Source of the DNA: Streptomyces sp. MP131-18
GTDB lineage: Bacteria > Actinomycetota > Actinomycetes > Streptomycetales > Streptomycetaceae
Direction of reading: 5' to 3'
Length of the DNA: 64,000 bases
Assembly: GCF_001984575.1 (NCBI RefSeq)
Contig: NZ_LZNS01000001.1
Location: 7,553,061-7,617,060, forward strand
Shown here in pieces: positions 18,358 to 27,135 of the stretch. Made by a program: the position numbers and the translations under genes. The stretch's first letter is position 1. The number at the start of each line of letters is the position of its first letter. The notes under the pieces were generated by a model that worked only from the letters and a program-made list of their open reading frames with translations, had not been told where the DNA came from and did no database searches.

Positions 18358-19977
18358 TCAGGGACTGGAGCAGGTGATGTTGCCGGGCTCGGTCGCCGAG
18401 TTGCCGGTGACGGTGAAGCCGAACGTGACGGTGCCATGGGGCGCGATGCTGCCGCTCCAGGGGGCATTGCGCACCGTGACGGTTCCGCCGGTCCCGGTCC
18501 GCTCGCCGTTCCAGAGGCTGCTGATGGATTGGCCGGAGGCAAGGGTCATGCTGACGGTCCAGCCGTTGATCGCGCCAGTGCCGTTGTTGCGCACCGACAC
18601 CTGGCCCTGGAAGCCGCCGGACCAGCTGTTGATGGTCTGGTAGGTGGCGGTACAGGCGTCCTCCGTGCCGCCGCCACCGGTGTCACCCCCCGTGTCGCCG
18701 CCGGTGCCGCCGTCGTCGGTCAGGCTCGGAGTCTGCCAGTCCCGCCATTCCGACAGGTTGCCGGACTTGCCGGCGGCGATCCTGAACGCGCCAGGAGCAT
18801 CGCCCGTTCCCAGCAGGAACTTCTCGATGTGCTGCTGCAACGGGCCCCGCCATTCGTTCCTGGCGGCGCAGTGGTTGCCGTCCTGGACGTCGGACCAGTA
18901 GGTGATGTTGTCACCCGCGCCGAGCGCCTTGTAGACCTCCGCACCGCCCAGGGCCGCCACGCTCCCGGACCTGGCGCCCAGCCAGTCGATGTGCGGGTTC
19001 TCCATGATGAACAGCCCACGCGGCGCGACCATGGCCACGATTTGATGCGTGTCCACCGGAAGCATGGCCGGATTGCTGGTGAAGGACCCGAACGCGTCGC
19101 CCAGCCACGGCTGTTCCGAATAGGCGCTGCTCAGCGGCTGCGAGCCGTTCTCCCCGGGAATCCCGCGGAAAATGGGGGCACCCGCGGTACCCGACTCGAT
19201 CGGCATGGTCAGATCGATGCGCTGATCGAACGCACCGGCCACGAAAGCGCCCTTTCCGAACCGCGAGCATCCCGTGACGCCCGTGGCATCGGCCTGGAGA
19301 ACGCTGCCGTCCGACTGCTCGATGACGTCGATGATCCGGCTCACCCCCCAGGACCAGGCCATCAGCAGCCCCGTGCTGCTCGACGAGCCGTAAATGCTGT
19401 AGAACGCGCCCTGCTTGTTGTTCCGCGGCGTTCCCTCGTTCCCCACCAGGTAGGGGTCGAAATTGATGACCGCGGCACCGGAGGCTTTGATGGTGCTGGT
19501 GTCCGCGCCGAATCCACCGAGGACGACGACTGCCGGGAAGGGGCCGGGGCCACTCGGCAGGTCGACGCTCGCCGAGAAACTGGCATTCCTGCCCTGGTCC
19601 GTCACGTTCACGGTGATGCTGGTCGTCGAGACCGTTCCCGTGACACTGTCGGGGCTTTCCGGCTTCTGGCCGTAGACGGAGCCCTCGGCCAGTTCCCGGA
19701 TCTCCGCCCGCCGGCACCGCCAGTCGGACGTGTCGGTGATGCGCGTACCGTCGATCCGCGTGAAGGGGTCGGGAAGCAAGGAGTCGGCAGTCGAGCCGCC
19801 CGGATCGGGCACCGGGCAGTCGGCGCCGTCGTCTTCATCGGCGGCTTCGACCTGCGGGGCGGCCCGAAGGCTGCCGGCGGTGCCGGTCTGAGCGGTGAGG
19901 GTGGTGGTTGCCAGGCTCGCGACGGCCACGAAGGCCGCGGCTGCCCACACCCGGGGTCGATATCGATGGAAGCGCAT
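18358..19977 (-). CDS. Secreted 4-O-methyl-glucuronoyl methylesterase (CE15) with C-terminal CBM2
   Basis: A 539-aa exoenzyme read from the ATG at 19977, which has GGAGG five bases upstream and opens a signal peptide (about 1-33). The CE15 alpha/beta-hydrolase domain spans about 70-415, with nucleophile Ser238 in GCSRFGKG, an acidic residue in the ESG segment at 261-263 and His369 in DGNHCA. A Gly/Thr/Asp-rich linker (about 421-440) leads to a family 2 carbohydrate-binding module (about 441-539) with its terminal Cys pair and aromatic Trp residues. Family role: cutting ester links between lignin alcohols and 4-O-methylglucuronic acid of xylan. The CBM2 targets cellulose. A perfect CebR-type operator lies about 180 bases upstream. 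Confidence 0.9.
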   Translation of the reverse strand: MRFHRYRPRVWAAAAFVAVASLATTTLTAQTGTAGSLRAAPQVEAADEDDGADCPVPDPGGSTADSLLPDPFTRIDGTRITDTSDWRCRRAEIRELAEGSVYGQKPESPDSVTGTVSTTSITVNVTDQGRNASFSASVDLPSGPGPFPAVVVLGGFGADTSTIKASGAAVINFDPYLVGNEGTPRNNKQGAFYSIYGSSSSTGLLMAWSWGVSRIIDVIEQSDGSVLQADATGVTGCSRFGKGAFVAGAFDQRIDLTMPIESGTAGAPIFRGIPGENGSQPLSSAYSEQPWLGDAFGSFTSNPAMLPVDTHQIVAMVAPRGLFIMENPHIDWLGARSGSVAALGGAEVYKALGAGDNITYWSDVQDGNHCAARNEWRGPLQQHIEKFLLGTGDAPGAFRIAAGKSGNLSEWRDWQTPSLTDDGGTGGDTGGDTGGGGTEDACTATYQTINSWSGGFQGQVSVRNNGTGAINGWTVSMTLASGQSISSLWNGERTGTGGTVTVRNAPWSGSIAPHGTVTFGFTVTGNSATEPGNITCSSP

Positions 19978-20158
19978 GGGGACCTCCAGAGAGGAAGGCG
20001 GGCATCGCGTCGTATACCTGCCGGTGCACGCCAGATAGTGGGGAGTGTGCCGGTCCGGCCCGGCGGAGGTGCCGTCGCGAACGCGGCGGCAGGGGAAGAG
20101 GTGTGCGCGCGCCCAGGTCAGGGCGCTGTGCGGGCCACCAGGCGCCGGAACCGACCCT

Positions 20159-20172
20159 TGGGAGCGCTCCCA
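20159..20172. promoter_or_regulatory. CebR-type operator upstream of the glucuronoyl esterase
   Basis: TGGGAGCGCTCCCA, a perfect 14-bp palindrome identical to the published Streptomyces CebR consensus. CebR is a LacI-family repressor released by cellobiose or cellotriose. It lies 182 bases before the esterase ATG, in the only long region that can hold its promoter. The same 14-mer occurs again at 27789. Confidence 0.8.
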
Positions 20173-20792
20173 GAGTAGGAATGGGCCCAGGGCATGACAA
20201 CAGTGGTGCGCGAACCGCCTCAGGTTGGCCGTTCTGCTACTCCTGCCGACGCGTGTGACGCGGGCGACGACCGGGCGAAATGGTAGGAACCGGCCGCATC
20301 TTCCATCGTTTCCCGCTCTGGCCGGTGAAAACTTCCGGCCAATTTCCGGTATATGAGTCACTGTCTTCCGGAAGATTTGTCGGCCCGAGACGTCGAGGCG
20401 AGGGGCGTCGGGCCGTCACCCGGTCATCCGGTCGGCAGGGAGCGGGCCTGTGGCGCCGTGCCTTGTCCGGCAGGTTCACTCCGGCTCCTGCTGGAGACCG
20501 ACACCGGGCAGCGCGGAAGAGGGTCCGCCGCGCGGCGTCGGCAAAAGTTGGCGAACGTCCCGGTCGCCGCCCGGAACGTGGCCTGCCCGGGCTGACGGCA
20601 GGCCGTCCGCGAAGTGACGCCGCTCGCAGAGCATGCCTCGACCCGGCCGCAGGCGATCTTGAGCCCGCGGCGGCCGTGGTGGCAGGTCCGGACTGCGGGG
20701 CCGGCGGTCGCCTGCCTGCCAGATCGTCGCGTCCGGCCGCGTTGGCATGACATGGTCGTCGGGTACGGAGCCCGACCGGCCGAAAGGACCCC
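20173..20792. other. 620-base divergent intergenic region
   Basis: It separates the CebR box from the DUF1330 gene and must hold the DUF1330 promoter. A 12-bp palindrome TCTTCCGGAAGA is at 20364-20375. Open frames show no known motif. Part of it (20280-20400) is more AT-rich than its surroundings. No gene is called. Confidence 0.45.
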
Positions 20793-21140
20793 ATGCCCGC
20801 CTACGCCATAGCCCATCTCCAGGAGGCCGCCCCGCACCCGGAGATCGCCGAGTACGTCGAGCGCATCGCCGGCACCTTCGAGCCGTACGGCGGCCGTTTC
20901 CTGGTGCACGTCACACAGCACGAGGTGAAGGAGGGCAGCTGGCCCGGGCACGTCGTGATGATCGGCTTCCCCGGGATCGCCCAGGCGCGGGCCTGGTGGG
21001 ACTCTCCCGCCTACCAGGAGATCGCCCCGCTGCGCTCGCGGCACATCAAGGGCGACATCATCCTGGTCGAGGGCGTCCCCGCGGACTATGACCCGACTGC
21101 CACCGCGAAGGCGATGCGGGACGCCCTGACGGCCGGGTAA
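20793..21140 (+). CDS. DUF1330 domain protein
   Basis: A 115-aa protein of the DUF1330 dimeric ferredoxin-like fold: [33 protein letters not shown] and the [17 protein letters not shown] segment are characteristic. GAAAGG precedes the ATG. Family members are small cytoplasmic proteins of unknown function, related in fold to EthD and antibiotic-biosynthesis monooxygenases. It stands alone. Confidence 0.88.
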   Translation: MPAYAIAHLQEAAPHPEIAEYVERIAGTFEPYGGRFLVHVTQHEVKEGSWPGHVVMIGFPGIAQARAWWDSPAYQEIAPLRSRHIKGDIILVEGVPADYDPTATAKAMRDALTAG

Positions 21141-21468
21141 CCCCCGGGTCCGCACCGGGCCCGGCCGTGCCGCTGCCGGAGGCGCCGCTCGAGACCGGGC
21201 GGCCGTTGACGCCGAAGGCGGACCCCTACGGCCGCGTCGATCCGCTCCGCACCGACGAGTCGGGATACTTGGAAACCGGGAACTCGACCGCTGGACCGAG
21301 ACCTTCACCGACCCCGCCGCATCAAGGCCGGCTCCGACTTTCACCGCTGCTTCCGCCTCGCCGGTACCCGAGCCCGAGCCGAAGTGCCCGTGTGATGACT
21401 CCGGGTTCCCCGCCCATGGTTCGGACTCACGTCAGGCAGGACGGGACCTACTCGAAGGGCACGCACTC
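21141..21468. other. 328-base intergenic region
   Basis: It lies between two plus-strand genes. Short open frames are present but none matches a family or has a ribosome site. It should contain the promoter of the histidine phosphatase gene; no convincing -10/-35 pair was picked out. Confidence 0.4.
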
Positions 21469-22110
21469 ATGCGCACTCTTTATGTCGTCACTCACCCGGA
21501 GGCGACGCACCACGTCGAGGGAGTCGTCGGCGGGTGGCATGATTCGCAGCTGACGCCCGCCGGCATCCGCGCGGCGGCTTCTGTTGCCCAGGCGCTGCGG
21601 GCCCAGGTCCCGGACGGCGCCGAGGTGGAGCTGTTCTCGTCCGATCTCCGGCGCACCCGGCGGACGGCCGAGGAGGTCGCCGAGCTGTTCGGCGTCAAAC
21701 CCGTCCTGGATCGCAGGCTGCGGGAGAAGTCCTACGGAAGCGCGGGGGGAAGGCCGCAGGAGTGGCTGGACCGGCGCTTCGTCCCGCCGCCGGCCGTCGG
21801 GGAGCGGCTGGAGCATGACGAGGGCGTGGCGGGGGCCGAGACCAAGGCGGCGTGGGCGCAGCGCATCTACGCGGCTATGGACGACATCCTGCAAAGCCCG
21901 TGCGAACACCAGATCATCGTGACGCACGGCGGCTCCCTGACGTTCGTCGTGGCGTCCTGGATCAAGATGCCGATCGAGTCGGTCGGCTATGCCAGTTTCC
22001 CCGTGCCCTCCGGCAGCATCACCACGCTGCGCGAAGACGACTTCTTCCACAACCGCCAAGTCGTCAGTCTCGGCGACAGCCGCCATCTCGACTCCGCCAA
22101 GGATGGCTGA
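21469..22110 (+). CDS. Histidine phosphatase superfamily protein with altered RHG motif
   Basis: A 213-aa protein with the phosphoglycerate-mutase-like fold: the N-terminal strand leads into the active-site loop, [22 protein letters not shown], a KSYG.. segment, and the late His motif [12 protein letters not shown]. The canonical R-H-G-E-T is replaced by T-H-P-E-A (residues 8-12), keeping the phospho-accepting His but losing the first Arg and the Gly. [10 protein letters not shown] and VTHGG are intact. Relatives with a THP motif exist in actinobacteria, so it is a subfamily rather than a wreck. Activity and substrate are uncertain. Confidence 0.82.
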   Translation: MRTLYVVTHPEATHHVEGVVGGWHDSQLTPAGIRAAASVAQALRAQVPDGAEVELFSSDLRRTRRTAEEVAELFGVKPVLDRRLREKSYGSAGGRPQEWLDRRFVPPPAVGERLEHDEGVAGAETKAAWAQRIYAAMDDILQSPCEHQIIVTHGGSLTFVVASWIKMPIESVGYASFPVPSGSITTLREDDFFHNRQVVSLGDSRHLDSAKDG

Positions 22111-22194
22111 CGTCGGCCGGGCCATCTGCGGCCGTCCCGCTCGTCAGTGCCGTGCCGACTGCCCCGCTCGCAGGATCTCCTCTGGCGCCGTGCG

Positions 22195-22707
22195 TCATCC
22201 CCAGTTGTGATCTCCGGTGAAACCGTCGATGGATTCGCGGAGAATGTCCGCGTGACCCGCGTGCCTGGCGACTTCTTCGAGCATGTGGATCAGTGCCCAG
22301 CGCAGAGAAACGGTGGCGCCGTCGAAGAACGCGAATGCGGTGCCGGTGGCGTCGATGTCCAGGCTCTCGATCGCTTGGTCCGCGGCGGCCCGGGCGCGGG
22401 CGTAGAAGTCCAGGATGTCCTTGGCCGGCTCGTCAGCGGAGACGTGCCAGTCGGACGCCTCGTCGCCTTCGACTTCGAAGGGAAGGGGGTCGCATTCGCG
22501 GCCGAAAGTCAGGCAGAACCAGCCGAGTTCCGCGCCGGCGAGATGCTTGAGCAGCCCGAGGAGGCTGGTGCCCGACGAGGCCACCGGGCGACGCAACTGA
22601 TCGTCGTCGAGGCCCTCGAGCTTCCATAGCACCGCGTCGCGGTGCCGGTCCAGGGCGATATGCAGGCTTTCCTTCTCGCCGCCGGTGAACGGCACGTGTG
22701 TGACCAT
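22195..22707 (-). CDS. DinB-family protein (DUF664)
   Basis: A 170-aa four-helix-bundle protein. LLGLLKHLAGAELGWF carries the first conserved His and EEVARHAGHADILRE the other two, the usual three-His metal site of DinB/DUF664 proteins. Members include thiol-dependent transferases that use mycothiol in actinobacteria; many have no known substrate. It converges with the histidine phosphatase gene, 84 bases away. Confidence 0.87.
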   Translation of the reverse strand: MVTHVPFTGGEKESLHIALDRHRDAVLWKLEGLDDDQLRRPVASSGTSLLGLLKHLAGAELGWFCLTFGRECDPLPFEVEGDEASDWHVSADEPAKDILDFYARARAAADQAIESLDIDATGTAFAFFDGATVSLRWALIHMLEEVARHAGHADILRESIDGFTGDHNWG

Positions 22708-22865
22708 GCTCCGACTCTATGGGCTGAGGCCGCAGGCGGCCTCAGCCGGCAATCCGCGAGCCGCGAGGTGCCGGACAGGAACGAGGCAGCGGCCCGCGAG
22801 GGCGTGTCCGGTGCGGGCAGGCGGGTGGAGCGCGGTTCTGCCGACCTTCTCGGCCGACGCGGAGT

Positions 22866-23348
22866 TCAGCGGTCGGTGGTGGACCGGCGGAGTACCCGGC
22901 GCAGCTCGTCGGTGTGCTGCTCGACGCGTTCGGGGTGGCCGTGGTGCTGCGCCGGGGTGTTGTGGAACAGCACCACGCGCCACGCTCCGGACCGGTGCTC
23001 GGCAACCAGCGACTGGACGGCGTTCGCGGCCGGATTCAAGTCGGTCCCGCCCGGCGGGACCATGCCGACGATGGCGCGCAGCAGGGCCACGCCCTCGGCC
23101 GGCACGCGCACCTCGCGCACCTGCCACACGTACGACGCGGTGGGGTGGTCCGCGAAGATCGGGGTCAGGTGGTCCTCGACCTCCGCTCCCGGCACCTGGC
23201 TGCCGTCGAACCCGATCAGCGCGCCGTCGGGGGCGAACAGCGCCGCGTACGCCGGGGCGTCGCGCCGGTTCCACGCGCCGAGCAGGTCCTCGTACAGTGC
23301 CCGCACCGCCGCTTCGGCGGCGTCGCTCTGTGCAGTCGTCGCTGACAT
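22866..23348 (-). CDS. SgcJ/EcaC-type SnoaL-like protein
   Basis: A 160-aa NTF2-like cone-fold protein (LYEDLLGAWNRRDAPAYAALFAPDGALIGFDGSQVPG; late WRVVLFHNTPAQHHG). This matches the SgcJ/EcaC family, whose members occur both in antibiotic clusters and as stand-alone proteins. Enzymatic function is largely unproven. The frame allows a start at 23360, four codons upstream; neither ATG has a clear ribosome site, and 23348 was chosen for the compact N-terminus. Confidence 0.82.
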   Translation of the reverse strand: MSATTAQSDAAEAAVRALYEDLLGAWNRRDAPAYAALFAPDGALIGFDGSQVPGAEVEDHLTPIFADHPTASYVWQVREVRVPAEGVALLRAIVGMVPPGGTDLNPAANAVQSLVAEHRSGAWRVVLFHNTPAQHHGHPERVEQHTDELRRVLRRSTTDR

Positions 23349-23360
23349 GCGCCTCATCAT

Positions 23361-24127
23361 GCCACCGGGCCGGGCGCGCGGCCGTCCGGGCGGACCGCAC
23401 GCCGCGCACGCGAACGCATGCGCCGAACGGCCAGTCTGCGGCGCCGTCGACGGGTCCGGATCTTCCGCGCTCCGGTGATCGGGCTCTTGCCGGTCGATCA
23501 GGGTTCGGCCCCGAAATTCCGGAAGTGCCGCGGAAGTTTCCGACGCGGCCGTCCCTCCGGTGCGGTCATCGGCCGCGACCGCCCGGACACGGCAACCGGC
23601 GAAGGCCCGCCCGCGCGGCGCGGCCGGACGGGAATCGGCGGGCACAGGCCCGAGCTTGCCGGTCGCCGGAGCGGGGGCCCGTTGCCTTCCGGGCCGCCCG
23701 CCTTCTCCAACCCGGCTCGCGCCGGACGGTGTTGCCGAGTTGCCGAGTTGCCGAGCGGCCCGGCAGGCGGGCGGTCGCCCGAGACCACCCTGTCCGATCT
23801 GTCCGACTCGACACTGCCCCATCCGGTCTGCCGGCCCCTGAGTCGTCCGGTGCGCGGCTCGTGGCCCCTTCGGTGTCGGCAGCACCACGGCATATCGATA
23901 CATCGCTAATTCCGCGGAGAGCCCGTTGGCCCGCAGGGCGGCGGACCGCGCGGCGTTGATGATCCGAGGCCGGAAACGGCTCACCGCCTCGGGCGTCGCA
24001 TTCGCCGTGCGCAGGAGTGATCGTTGTCGGGAATGGGTGATCCTTCCGGTGATGCGCCGATGGGCGTGATTTCCTGCCCCGGACTGCTCGGAGCAAGTCA
24101 CCTCACCACCACGGGAAAGGCAGGAGC
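23361..24127. other. 767-base intergenic region
   Basis: It lies between divergent genes (SnoaL-like, minus; large membrane protein, plus). Frames are open on both strands because of high GC, but none shows a known motif. A three-copy 8-bp repeat is at 23732-23755. The right end, about 23880-24120, is more AT-rich and probably holds the promoter of the membrane protein gene. Confidence 0.45.
23732..23755. repeat. Three tandem copies of TTGCCGAG
   Basis: Three exact 8-bp units in tandem within the intergenic region. Could be replication slippage; no function is evident. Confidence 0.8.
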
Positions 24128-26506
24128 ATGCCCAACGAGCCCGAGACCGATATCGACGCGGACGAATCGCTGCGAACTGACGAGGAGATGGAGAACGAGA
24201 GCGAGGAGGAGGTCGAATCGAATACCGAGACCTTCTATCAGCAATATGCGGCAGAGATCGAAGAGATGCGCAGGGCTCTCCAGCCGTTGCTCGACGACCT
24301 GGACGTGCGGTTCCAGGACACCATCGACCTGGACAACCTGGACGCCGAGCCGCAGACGCTGGACGAGTCCACGGAAACCATCAACGGAGGCATGACCGAT
24401 GAGCTGAAGCGCATGGTGGACGAGGCCGTCCGGCAACGGATGGACGACCTCGGACTCCAGAAGCGCAAGGGGAGGCTCTGGTCCCGGGTAAAGGGGTGGC
24501 AGTTCGCGCTCGCGGTGTGGGGCGCGCTGGGAGGGACGCTCACGGTCACGATGGCCGTGATCAATTTTGTGCTCGACCGGAAGAAGGCGGGCCGGGGGGA
24601 GGGGCCGCGGGACACCGGCCCGGGAGAAGGCTCCCAGCTGACCGACGAGCAGAAAGCGAAGGTCGAGGCGCAGCTCGAACGCTGGTGGGCACTGGACGAC
24701 GGTCAAGTGTGGGCCCGCGTGGCGGAGCAGGTGGACCGGCGGAATCCCTCGCTGCAGGGGCAGATTCTTCTGCTGAGTACCATCAAACTGTTTGCGGCGG
24801 ACCTGCCCACACCCTTTGTCTGGGACAGCGCCGGGGACAAGGCAGCCGCCGTGAACAGCTGCGTGGCCGCATATAACTCCCCCGGGGCGGCGGCGAATTC
24901 AAAATCGCGCGCACTGTACGACTTCGCGGGAGCCTACCGCTACCAGGGGGAGCCGATTCCCCGGCAGGTGATGGCCGACGTCGTCGAACTCGCGCTCTAC
25001 CAGATCATTGTCGCTCGCCCGAAGATGACCGGGCCACGCCTTCACTTCCCTGACCAGCCCCGGACCGTGGACGCACGCCTGTACGCCAGCAGATACCTCG
25101 GGCGGGCCCGGCGCGGCGAGCGGCTGCTCTACCGGCACAAGCCCCAACACCTCCGCGGTGTGCTCACCCGCCGCACCGGCCGGCTTCCGGTGTTCAGCCC
25201 GGAGCAGGTCGAGGACTGGCTCAGGAAACTTCCGGACGACAAGCAGCAGCAGGTACGCGCATCGATGGCAGCGGCGCTTCCGCAGTGGCGACGGAATTAT
25301 CCGCTCCTGAGAGGGGAGGAGATCACGGAGGAGCGCATCACGGCGCTCTCCGACCTGTGGAAGGGAAACGAGAAGTACACCCTGGTCTACACGCGCAACG
25401 CAGGCCCGGCGGCATTGGCAGTTGTGGCCCAGGGATGTTCCGTGGACCCCGAAAGCGGCACTTACCGGTGCCTGGAACGATCAGCCGCCTCGTCTCGCCC
25501 CGGGACCCCGGCTGTCGGTGACGGAACGCTGGATATCGTCGAGCAGTGCCTGAACACCCTCGGGCAGATCGCGTTCACCTGCGGGCCCGAGGGGCAGGTG
25601 GTGGGCGCCGCTGCGCTCATCCTCAACACGATTCTGAGCGTCGGGTTCGGCCAAAGCCAGGTCAACCTCCCCAAGGTCATCGACGACATCATGAAGCAGG
25701 ACCTGGCGGAGGATCACATCTACCAGGACATGACGCACTTGCTCACGTACACGTCGTGGATCGCCGAGCAGGCCGAAGCGGCCATCGAGAACGACTACGA
25801 CTACAAACAAGGACAGGCGTACGAGGAGACGCTCGCCGACATCAAGACCAGCGTGAAGAACGCCCTCGAACCCAACTTCCCGCTCCTCCAGACAATCAGC
25901 GATCTACAGAACGGTGAGTACCCGAGCGACCCCGAGTTCCAGCTCATGGCACTGCCCGTGCTCCTCGTGGGCATCTCGATCCATCTGCTCTACCTCCAGA
26001 TCAGCATCTTGCTGTCCAACGACGCGACCACCTTCAAGTCCCCCGCGACCGTCTACCTGGTGAACGCGGCGAAGGACTACCTGGCTCACCTCCAGGACAA
26101 GGTCGGCACCATTTCGGACCGCTACGCCCAGCGGATGGACGCCTCGCACACCGCGATCGGGGAAACGACCTTCACTCACTGCGCGGGTATCCAGTGCGGA
26201 GACGAGCACATCATCTTCTTCCAGGACTGGAACACGTCTCAGTACCCACAGCGCGAGAGCCTGCCCCTGCCGGAGTCCGGGGAAAGCAATCTTGTCTGGT
26301 ACGCATACTGCGACAGTGAAAAGGGCGGAGGCTGGGACTGTCCCTCGGGTGACGCCCAGTCCGCGTACACGGACTACTGGCAAGGAGTGGACACCGACTT
26401 CCGCAATCATTACAACTACAGCAGTAAGCGACAGGACGACCTTTCCCAGGCGATCGCGAGTGTTCAGGCGATCATCGACAGATACGAGCCGCTGCTCGGC
26501 GGCTGA
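24128..26506 (+). CDS. Membrane-anchored protein with C-terminal Cry delta-endotoxin-like helical region
   Basis: A 792-aa protein of no family I can name with certainty. Residues 1-60 are very acidic (DEEMENESEEEVESN). A basic-flanked hydrophobic segment at about 124-146 looks like one membrane anchor. About 160-480 is unassigned. Residues about 485-690 resemble the N-terminal helical domain of Bacillus Cry toxins: an amphipathic or hydrophobic helix (VVGAAALILNTILSVGF, from 491), a helix like the Cry VEELI segment (VIDDIMKQDLAEDHI), then LPVLLVGISIHLLYLQISIL (609 onward), similar in pattern to the Cry helix 5 run LPVYAQAANLHLLLLRD. The beta domains II and III of Cry are absent; the tail (690-792) has several Cys. 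GC is clearly lower than in neighbours. A pore-forming role is inference. Confidence 0.6.
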   Translation: MPNEPETDIDADESLRTDEEMENESEEEVESNTETFYQQYAAEIEEMRRALQPLLDDLDVRFQDTIDLDNLDAEPQTLDESTETINGGMTDELKRMVDEAVRQRMDDLGLQKRKGRLWSRVKGWQFALAVWGALGGTLTVTMAVINFVLDRKKAGRGEGPRDTGPGEGSQLTDEQKAKVEAQLERWWALDDGQVWARVAEQVDRRNPSLQGQILLLSTIKLFAADLPTPFVWDSAGDKAAAVNSCVAAYNSPGAAANSKSRALYDFAGAYRYQGEPIPRQVMADVVELALYQIIVARPKMTGPRLHFPDQPRTVDARLYASRYLGRARRGERLLYRHKPQHLRGVLTRRTGRLPVFSPEQVEDWLRKLPDDKQQQVRASMAAALPQWRRNYPLLRGEEITEERITALSDLWKGNEKYTLVYTRNAGPAALAVVAQGCSVDPESGTYRCLERSAASSRPGTPAVGDGTLDIVEQCLNTLGQIAFTCGPEGQVVGAAALILNTILSVGFGQSQVNLPKVIDDIMKQDLAEDHIYQDMTHLLTYTSWIAEQAEAAIENDYDYKQGQAYEETLADIKTSVKNALEPNFPLLQTISDLQNGEYPSDPEFQLMALPVLLVGISIHLLYLQISILLSNDATTFKSPATVYLVNAAKDYLAHLQDKVGTISDRYAQRMDASHTAIGETTFTHCAGIQCGDEHIIFFQDWNTSQYPQRESLPLPESGESNLVWYAYCDSEKGGGWDCPSGDAQSAYTDYWQGVDTDFRNHYNYSSKRQDDLSQAIASVQAIIDRYEPLLGG

Positions 26507-26553
26507 TACCGCCGGACTGCCCGCCTTCACTCCGTCTCGGGAAGCGGACCGGA

Positions 26554-26967
26554 TTACCGGAGATGTGGCGAGTTCAGCTCGATCGCCGGGCAGCGGTCCA
26601 TGACCATGTCCAGGCCCGCGGCGCGCGTGCGTGTGCAGGCGTCCTCGTCGATCACGTCGAGCTGGAACCAGACCGCCTTGGCGCCGATGGCCACCGCCTC
26701 GTCGGCCACCGCGCCCGCCAGTGAACTGTTCACGAAGACGTCCACGACGTCGACGGGGAACGGGATGGCGGACAGCGAGGGGTAGCCCGGTTCGCCGTGC
26801 ACCGTCTCGGCCTTGGGGTGGACGGGCACGATCCGCTTGCCGAACCGCTGGAGCACCGCCGCGACGCCGTGGGCCGCGCGGCCGGGGTTCGAGGAGAGTC
26901 CCACGATGGCCCACGTGTCGCCGAGCTCGGTGAGGATCTTGCGGACGGTCGCCGGGTCGCCGTACAT
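26554..26967 (-). CDS. CoA-binding domain protein (YccU-like)
   Basis: A 137-aa single-domain Rossmann protein: WAIVGLSSNPGRAAHGVAAVLQRFGKRIVPVHP is the CoA-binding nucleotide loop of the succinyl-CoA synthetase alpha type. VDVVDVFVNSSLAGAVADEAVAIGAKAVWFQL completes it. Stand-alone copies bind CoA or acyl-CoA; their job is unknown. The second of two adjacent ATGs (26967) is chosen because GGAGG lies six bases before it. Confidence 0.9.
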   Translation of the reverse strand: MYGDPATVRKILTELGDTWAIVGLSSNPGRAAHGVAAVLQRFGKRIVPVHPKAETVHGEPGYPSLSAIPFPVDVVDVFVNSSLAGAVADEAVAIGAKAVWFQLDVIDEDACTRTRAAGLDMVMDRCPAIELNSPHLR

Positions 26968-27029
26968 CATCTGCCTCCTGGGATGCGAAGCCGTACCTGG
27001 TACAACCGGCTCCGCCGCACGAAATTCCT

Positions 27030-27061
<32 letters not shown>

Positions 27062-27069
27062 ACAGCCAC

Positions 27070-27100
27070 GGCTCCCCCCGGCGCGGAGCCGGGGGGAGCC
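27070..27100 (-). terminator. Perfect 13-bp GC stem-loop terminator of the CBM gene
   Basis: Arms 27070-27082 (GGCTCCCCCCGGC) and 27088-27100 pair perfectly around a 5-base loop. It lies 36 bases past the stop of the minus-strand CBM gene and should end its transcript. There is no T-run. Confidence 0.7.
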
Positions 27101-27135
27101 GCCGGGCCGGGACGCAGCGGGCCCGGGTCTCGGCG

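Noticed and set aside
23498-24096. Long open frames on the minus strand of the 767-base gap as a hidden gene
   Set aside because: No recognisable family, no ribosome site and composition like other shadow frames.
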